DNA of 64,000 nt from Bdellovibrionales bacterium RIFOXYD12_FULL_39_22 (GTDB lineage: Bacteria; Bdellovibrionota; Bacteriovoracia; Bacteriovoracales; Bacteriovoracaceae): the NCBI GenBank assembly GCA_001770205.1, contig MEQL01000042.1:34836-98835 (forward strand), given 5' to 3'. Below are positions 59,057 through 64,000 of the stretch, piece by piece. The translations under genes were made by a program, and so were the position numbers. Numbering within the stretch: the first letter of the stretch is position 1; each line of letters starts with the position of its first letter. Below the pieces are notes generated by a model. That model made no database searches. It was not told where the DNA came from and saw nothing but the letters and a program-made list of their open reading frames with translations.

Positions 59057-60277
59057 ATGAAAATCGTTTGGGCCATGGTGTACCTTTCGGCCATCTTTTC
59101 TTTAAAACTATGGGCACAAGATAGCAGCTCTTTTTTAGATAATTTCCGCTACCTAACCAGTTTCGAAAGTTTTATTAAATTCAACAAAGTAAGCGACAAA
59201 AAACCTCAGTTAAAATCAGAAGGTCGAGAAGAAGTTCGACGACTACACCAATCTCTTTTTATCGCTGATTTACATGCAGATACCCTATTGTACCCTCGCA
59301 AATTTTTAACCAAAACAGTTCGCGGACATATTGATCTCCCTCGAATGCAGGCAGGCAATGTGGCCTTACAAGTGTTTGCCGCCGTAACCAAAAGTCCGCT
59401 TGATGTTTTCTTCTCTCCCGATAGCGTTCGCGAGCAAAATGATATGGCCGGTATCTTGTTTTACCAACAAGGAATGTCCAAAAAAAAGCTACCAAGCCTT
59501 TTTGAACGCGCCAAATTCCAAGCAAAGAAATTGCACTATTTTGCTAATAACTCCGCCCAGCAATTCATCATCATTAAAAACAAAGGTGATCTTTGGCAGT
59601 TACAAGCAGAGCGCAAGGCCGGCAAAGTTATGGCCGGAGGGATGTTGGCACTAGAAGGGCTACATGCGATTGAAGGAGATTTGACAAAATTAGAAGAGCT
59701 TTTTGACTTAGGATTTCGCATGGCCTCCCCAACCCATTTTTTTGATAACAAGATAGGCGGTAGTGCCCACGGCATCAACAAAGGTGGCCTTACTACCTTT
59801 GGCCGCCAAGTAATAAAAAAAATGGAAGCACTGCAAATGATAATTGATGTTGCGCATGCCTCTCCAGATGTCATTGATGAAATCTTAATGATAACTAAAC
59901 GTCCAATTATTCTTTCTCACGGCGGCGTTGATGGATATTGTCACAGTGGAGTTCGTAATATTTCCGATCAACAAATTAAGGCCATTGCACAATCAGGAGG
60001 AATTATCGGTATAGGCCTGTGGGAGGTGGCGGTATGTGGAACGACGGCCATGAGTACCGCCCAGTCAATGAAATATATAATTGACCTCTTAGGAAATGCT
60101 AATCATGTTGCACTAGGTTCTGATTTTGATGGAGTGGTCACTACTCATTTTGATGTCTCTCACCTTGAAATGATAACAGAAGCACTATTGGATCTCGGGG
60201 TCTCTTCTTTGGATATTCGTAAAATCATGGGTGAAAACTTTTTACGGCTACTTCATACGACTCTGCCGACACCATAA
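59057..60277 (+). CDS. Exported M19 membrane dipeptidase
   Basis: 406 residues with a signal peptide. ADLHADTLL (zinc H-x-D), ALEGLHAIEG (bridging Glu), IIDVAHASPDV and ILSHGGV (zinc His), and LGSDFDGVV (Asp) match renal-dipeptidase-type metallopeptidases. They cleave dipeptides, including D-amino-acid ones, so a role with cell-wall or prey peptides is plausible. Confidence 0.9.
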   Translation: MKIVWAMVYLSAIFSLKLWAQDSSSFLDNFRYLTSFESFIKFNKVSDKKPQLKSEGREEVRRLHQSLFIADLHADTLLYPRKFLTKTVRGHIDLPRMQAGNVALQVFAAVTKSPLDVFFSPDSVREQNDMAGILFYQQGMSKKKLPSLFERAKFQAKKLHYFANNSAQQFIIIKNKGDLWQLQAERKAGKVMAGGMLALEGLHAIEGDLTKLEELFDLGFRMASPTHFFDNKIGGSAHGINKGGLTTFGRQVIKKMEALQMIIDVAHASPDVIDEILMITKRPIILSHGGVDGYCHSGVRNISDQQIKAIAQSGGIIGIGLWEVAVCGTTAMSTAQSMKYIIDLLGNANHVALGSDFDGVVTTHFDVSHLEMITEALLDLGVSSLDIRKIMGENFLRLLHTTLPTP

Positions 60278-60308
60278 TAGTGTACGGCAGCAATAGGAGT
60301 TAAGATGT

Positions 60309-61277
60309 ATGACTAAGTCTCTGTCTATATTTCTTTGTACCATATTTATTATCTCAACATCCTTGGCCATCGAAATACTAAGTGAGCAAGAAATTTCTAA
60401 TCGCTTAAAAATATTTTCCTATAATCCAGATTATCGACTACTAGAAGAAAAAGTTATCAAAAAGAGATTAACCTACAAAATTTTTTCTGGAATTTTAGAA
60501 GTATTTGACACAACCACTTCTTCTGAAATGAAAATACCCTACAAATATTACCAAGGCCTCAAGAATAATCAGAAACGGCCGCTACTTATCATCAATCCAT
60601 CTATTGCCGGAGAAATTTTTATTGAAAGAGACCTGGCATCCTTTTTTGTTAATCACGGCTTTAACGTTGTCATTTCACACGTGACTGAAAATCTCGTCGA
60701 TGAAAAACGTCCACTTCAAGATCTTCCTAATTTTTTTGTTCGCATGGCCAATGCCACCTCGCATCTTATTGACCACATGGAGAATCGGCCAGAAATTGAT
60801 AGTGGCAAAATAGCAATCTTCGGTATTAGTTTAGGTGCTGTCCGGGCCGCTTTTTCTTTTGGAACAGAAGATCGCATTCGCGCTATGTACATTATCGTAG
60901 GCAGCGGTAATATGTCTCAATTATTTAGTTCTAGTGATCAATCACAAATTGTTGCCTATCGCCAGAAACGAATGCAAATTGAAAACATTCCTTCCACCGA
61001 ACAATTTTCTAAATTGCTAGATGATTATTTCAAAGTTGATCCACTTTACTTTGCACCGAGAAGATCTTCAAAAGATGTCTTTATGATTATCGGAGATCTA
61101 GACAAACACGTTCCCGCAGAACTGCAATATGAATTATGGCGAGCATTCGGTCGGCCAGGCCACTTTGCCATTCCCGCCGGCCATGTGGGAACGGCCGCCA
61201 CTTACGCTATTTATCGCTACCACATGCTGGCCTTTTTTAAGAATCGGCTAGGAATTACTCCTGCTGAGCGCAAATAG
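60309..61277 (+). CDS. Exported alpha/beta hydrolase
   Basis: 322 residues with a signal peptide (LSIFLCTIFIISTSLA). The nucleophile elbow is FGISLGAVR, the acid Asp likely in IGDLDKHVP and the His in PAGHVGTA. Substrate unknown. The ribosome site is TAGGAG. Its last 30 bp overlap the convergent frame at 61248. Confidence 0.82.
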   Translation: MTKSLSIFLCTIFIISTSLAIEILSEQEISNRLKIFSYNPDYRLLEEKVIKKRLTYKIFSGILEVFDTTTSSEMKIPYKYYQGLKNNQKRPLLIINPSIAGEIFIERDLASFFVNHGFNVVISHVTENLVDEKRPLQDLPNFFVRMANATSHLIDHMENRPEIDSGKIAIFGISLGAVRAAFSFGTEDRIRAMYIIVGSGNMSQLFSSSDQSQIVAYRQKRMQIENIPSTEQFSKLLDDYFKVDPLYFAPRRSSKDVFMIIGDLDKHVPAELQYELWRAFGRPGHFAIPAGHVGTAATYAIYRYHMLAFFKNRLGITPAERK

Positions 61278-62012
61278 CATAAAACTATTGGAGTGATAAA
61301 TTCGCCGCTTTCCACATTCTGTTTGAATAAGCTGTCGCAATTTAGTGCCCATACCGTCTGTGTTCTCCGAATGGCCCCTAAACATAAATTTGGCCCCCGA
61401 TTCTTCAGTTACGTCTAGTAAAAATTGAGTAACTTGTACCTGCCGATCATCAGAAAGCATCTTAAATGCAGTAAATGGTTTTGGATGATCAATCATATAT
61501 ATGACTGGAGTTGGAGAGACAGATTGAACCTGTTCTTTCATGATTTTAATAAATCTACCTCGGTTTTCTGCAAGCGAAAAATTTAAATCTGTAGACCAGT
61601 TCAATCCCCAGCGCTCATCTGGCGGAGTAGTTAAAAATGCATCTGGCCTGTTTTTTAAATTGCTCATCCAATCTGCAAAGCCCCATGTATCTACGGTGGC
61701 ATGAAGTTTTTGTTGCGCCATTTTATCTCGAAGTTCTTGTATAAAAAAATCAAGGTTTGCTCTGTATAGATCAGCTAAAAATGCGGGCCGATGCTCATCA
61801 TTCATCCCATTCCAACTTCCAGTCCTTCCCCATTCCTGTTTAAAATGTTTGAGATACTCTCCTTTTAGTTGCCAAAAATCATTCACAACAACTTTATCGT
61901 GATTAAATATTTTCTTCCCTAAATCACCGAAATGCTCTTGCCACCAAAAAATTTTTTGCTTTTTATATTTAGAACGAAGCGCTTCGTTGCTTCGATCAAT
62001 TTGTTTTTTAAA
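61248..62012 (-). pseudogene. 5'-truncated gene of unknown function
   Basis: An open frame runs from the TGA near 62013-62015 down to 61248 with no ATG; only GTG at 61886 could start it. The upstream codons (QEHFGDLGKKIFNHDKVVV) read like protein, so the true start is lost. Contains DHPKPFTAFKMLSD and GAKFMFRGHSENTDGMG; family not recognised. Upstream it merges with the abiEii-like relic. The overlap with the neighbour's 3' end is 30 bp. Confidence 0.5.
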
Positions 62013-62026
62013 TCATTTTCTTTCAT
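61917..62026 (-). pseudogene. Short relic following the AbiEi-like gene
   Basis: An ATG overlapping the abiEi stop (ATATGAAAG) opens MKENDLKNKLIEATKRFVLN and stops after about 35 codons. In AbiE systems the toxin AbiEii follows in exactly this coupled position. Only the start seems to remain, overlapping the truncated gene in another frame. A 16-bp perfect palindrome AACGAAGCGCTTCGTT lies at 61973-61988, near the apparent junction. Confidence 0.4.
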
Positions 62027-62613
62027 ATAATAACTTTCAGAAAAATCTCCATCACTTTTTTAGCATAAAGTTTTTCGGAGAGTCCCTTCATTTTTGATAA
62101 ACTCACTGGAATTTTCTTATTCTGTGCTTCTCGGTAAATAACAACAACTTCCGAAAGCGGCATTTCATCACGCCTCATCAAGTCCAAAAGAGTTCTTTCC
62201 AGAGAAGTCACTCGAATTCGACTAATCACTTTCGTGGATATTCTATGAACATTTTTCGGAACTGGATACAGCTTCACGTCTTCAAGCACACGTTTTGGGA
62301 TATTGCTCGAAGGCACAATGATATCAATCTCGGAAGAGAGAGCCTCGCCCAATCCATAAAGACGAAGAGCGGTTTTAAATCCAATCACACCTTGAGGAAT
62401 GATTTTGAGCTTTTCTAAAATAATACTTTCCAGGCCAGTGTCATTCAAAACTGAATGCTCACTTTTCACAAGACGATAGATCCCGTGTGATAGTTTTTCG
62501 ACATATCCTCTTTTCAAATAAACGGCCAAAAGTTGCGGAGAGACTCCAAGCGATCTGGCTTCTTCGGTAGAAAAAAGGAATAATTTTTTGCGGGCAAACA
62601 CTTCAATCTTCAT
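62023..62613 (-). CDS. AbiEi-like antitoxin/transcriptional regulator
   Basis: 196 residues. An N-terminal winged helix (FSTEEARSLGVSPQLLAVYL, RGYVEKLSHGIYRL) is followed by the AbiEi-type domain (GFKTALRLYGLG, SSEIDIIVPSS, TSLERTLLDLMRR). Known for AbiE type IV toxin-antitoxin systems: AbiEi represses its operon through inverted repeats and counteracts the nucleotidyltransferase AbiEii. The inverted repeat directly before the ATG fits this. A full toxin gene is missing downstream. Confidence 0.8.
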   Translation of the reverse strand: MKIEVFARKKLFLFSTEEARSLGVSPQLLAVYLKRGYVEKLSHGIYRLVKSEHSVLNDTGLESIILEKLKIIPQGVIGFKTALRLYGLGEALSSEIDIIVPSSNIPKRVLEDVKLYPVPKNVHRISTKVISRIRVTSLERTLLDLMRRDEMPLSEVVVIYREAQNKKIPVSLSKMKGLSEKLYAKKVMEIFLKVII

Positions 62614-62616
62614 GTA

Positions 62617-62665
62617 TTTTTAATATTAGGTCATTTTATGACAAATAACAACCTAATATTAAAAA
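62617..62665 (-). promoter_or_regulatory. 15-bp inverted repeat, candidate AbiEi operator
   Basis: TTTTTAATATTAGGT (62617-62631) and its perfect complement ACCTAATATTAAAAA (62651-62665) stand 4 nt upstream of the abiEi-like ATG with a 19-bp spacer. AbiEi proteins autoregulate by binding paired inverted repeats, which supports this as the operator. Confidence 0.65.
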
Positions 62666-62841
62666 CAATGGCATTATTCTACAAATGGTCCCCATTAAAG
62701 GAAATTGGGGTGGTCCCCTTTGAGGAAATTCGACAAGTGCGTAATTTTCACATAAATTCCTTTTTTGCTAAAATGGTGCCAGAAGTATATAGTAAATCAT
62801 GTAAAGTTAATTTTACAGTAACTGCATTAGTAGAGGATTGA

Positions 62842-63177
62842 ATGAAAAAAATAGTTGCAGTAATAACAGCTATAACTGGTGATCGCATCATCGTGAGCGA
62901 TGAGTCACTAAACCATGCTATCAGGGAACATTTCCAAGTCGTTCCAAAGGATATATTACTTGAAATTTTGGAAAGGATATTAAAAGATCCAACAGAAGTG
63001 TATTGCGAAGAACAAAGTGATTCAAGGTCTTTTAATTTTTTTTATAGATTAGAAAATAGAGGATTCATCGTCGTTGTTGTAAAAATTATGCCAGAAGGAG
63101 CCTTTATGGCAACAATGTACCCTACTGGAAAAACACCTAGAAACAAGCATAAAATTTTGAAGAAGGTGAAGTTATGA
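62842..63177 (+). CDS. Candidate toxin, PBECR/ColicinD-EndoU-like nuclease
   Basis: 111 residues. DRIIVSDESLNHAIREHF near the start, a middle with CEEQSDSRSFNFFYRL, and FMATMYPTGKTPRN near the end resemble the His and T-x-YP motifs of small BECR-fold RNases (Barnase-EndoU-ColicinE5/D-RelE-like). AGAGG precedes the ATG. The stop overlaps the next gene's start (ATGA), as in toxin-antitoxin pairs. Upstream 62666-62841 has no convincing gene. Confidence 0.6.
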   Translation: MKKIVAVITAITGDRIIVSDESLNHAIREHFQVVPKDILLEILERILKDPTEVYCEEQSDSRSFNFFYRLENRGFIVVVVKIMPEGAFMATMYPTGKTPRNKHKILKKVKL

Positions 63178-63479
63178 AAAAAGAAAAAATATCGTTTCGA
63201 ATTATTGGTGAAACTGGCCCATTAATGATCTCTTGGTACGATGGCCCAAAAGGTGATGCCGTGGAAGCTAACAATGAAATAGGTGTTGGTTTTTTTTCTA
63301 CAACAGGAGAACTTTTGGCCGTTGAGTTTGATGATGTTAACAAGAATGCAGATTCTCAGTTTTTGGAATTTGACCAATTACGTATTGATTTGAAAGTTAA
63401 AAAGGGAGAGATCTCCTATTCTATAACAAAACTGGACTTAAAGAAGACCGAGAAGAAAAAGCGAAAAAAGGCTGCATAG
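63174..63479 (+). CDS. Candidate antitoxin, DUF2283-like
   Basis: 101 residues. LMISWYDGPKGDAVEANNE and LLAVEFDDVNKN recall the short beta-rich DUF2283 fold often encoded next to small nuclease toxins. The end is very Lys-rich (KKTEKKKRKKAA). Coupled to the preceding gene by a 4-bp overlap. The role is inferred from the pairing. Confidence 0.5.
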   Translation: MKKEKISFRIIGETGPLMISWYDGPKGDAVEANNEIGVGFFSTTGELLAVEFDDVNKNADSQFLEFDQLRIDLKVKKGEISYSITKLDLKKTEKKKRKKAA

Positions 63480-63660
63480 TTTTGGCACCCAGTTAAGGAT
63501 TCATGGAAGCAAGCATCAAGTTTTGAGATCCAGGATTTTCCACTGAAGTAGCTAAAGTTACTATCCAATTTTGGATAAATTTTATAGTCTTTTTTATGGC
63601 GCCGTTGAAGCAACGACAAACGCACCACTTGCACTCATAGTATATCACCATGTTATAATT

Positions 63661-64000
63661 AACCTTTTCGAGAATTATGCAAATTCTAATTTAGATGAAT
63701 TTCGCTCTCTTTATCAGAAGGGACTCTCTTTAAGAGAGGTTTCGGCGGAATCTGGTTATCCGGTAAGCACCATCAGAGATGTGCTGGTTTTAAATCAAGT
63801 GCCACTCAGAGCAAATACAAAGGCCAAGGAGAACACACCCACAAGGCCACAGCGAGCGTTCCGTGGTGCCATCCCTTACGGTTATAGCATCCTTGATGGC
63901 CGGATTGCCCCCTATGTCAGGGAACATTGCAGTCTGAAGTTGGAGATAAAAACTTTTCTCAACCATGTGATTTTTACATGGATTGGCATAAAACTAGCTT
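63661..64000 (+). pseudogene. Serine-recombinase family remnant, runs off window
   Basis: An open frame without usable start (stop at 63553-63555) contains FRSLYQKGLSLREVSAESGY then RGAIPYGYSILDGRIAP, the helix-turn-helix-like and G-x-PYGY segments of the C-terminal part of large serine resolvases. The catalytic N-terminus is missing. After CSLKLEIKTF the sequence diverges from the family. Region 63480-63660 before it holds no gene. Confidence 0.5.

Noticed and set aside
62638..62841. 67-codon ORF before the candidate toxin gene
   Set aside because: Starts inside the AbiEi operator repeat, lacks a ribosome site and shows no domain; its product looks random.

Overview
The window is an AT-rich bacterial chromosome segment that reads like a member of the Bdellovibrionota (Bdellovibrio/Bacteriovorax-type predators). 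This is inferred from the mixture of many exported lipoproteins and lineage-restricted secreted proteins, peptidoglycan-active enzymes, several PilZ/HD-GYP/receiver proteins and chemoreceptors. No rRNA or tRNA gene was seen, so the placement rests on gene content only. A strong base-level trait runs through most of the window: the tetramer GGCC is far more frequent than the AT-rich composition predicts.

Layout. 1-1394: exported protein cut by the left edge. 1.5-9.6 kb: Nudix-like protein, GAF/HD-GYP protein, tocopherol-cyclase-like protein, NifU, an M23 plus M14 peptidase pair and a hybrid histidine kinase. 9.7-14.4 kb: PEGA-like lipoprotein, then an operon of DRE-TIM metallolyase, exported HExxH protein and purA. 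14.5-25.2 kb: two beta-helix lipoproteins, secreted proteins of unknown function, a nucleosidase-like protein and two predicted outer-membrane barrels. 25.2-30.9 kb: htpX and a signalling cluster (two PilZ proteins, receivers, a Rossmann-domain kinase, CheR). 30.9-40.9 kb: large exported proteins, a phosphatase-PilZ fusion, a ParA-like ATPase with a small partner, an NlpC/P60-like pseudoenzyme and an L,D-transpeptidase-like protein. 41.0-44.0 kb: a foreign-looking insertion of two lipoprotein genes bounded by an 83-bp perfect direct repeat. 44-48.6 kb: a translationally coupled operon of three secreted proteins. 48.8-61.3 kb: small exported proteins, a matrixin-like protease, RluA, GalE, a predicted lipoprotein SF2 helicase, two chemoreceptors, an M19 dipeptidase and an alpha/beta hydrolase. 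61.2-64 kb: a GGCC-poor accessory end with an AbiEi-like regulator, relic genes, a candidate toxin-antitoxin pair and a recombinase remnant.

How the parts fit. The peptidases, L,D-transpeptidase-like protein and dipeptidase act on cell-wall material. HD-GYP and three PilZ proteins form a c-di-GMP readout. The receivers, kinases, CheR and two chemoreceptors form a sensory layer. All ten native convergent gene pairs end within about 12 bp of each other or overlap; the one wide convergent gap lies at the inserted element.

Most unusual items: the helicase with a lipoprotein signal, the genome-wide GGCC enrichment, the repeat-bounded insertion at a gene 3' end, the phosphatase-PilZ fusion, the Rossmann-histidine kinase, and the AbiEi gene with a 15-bp inverted-repeat operator but only a relic of its toxin.
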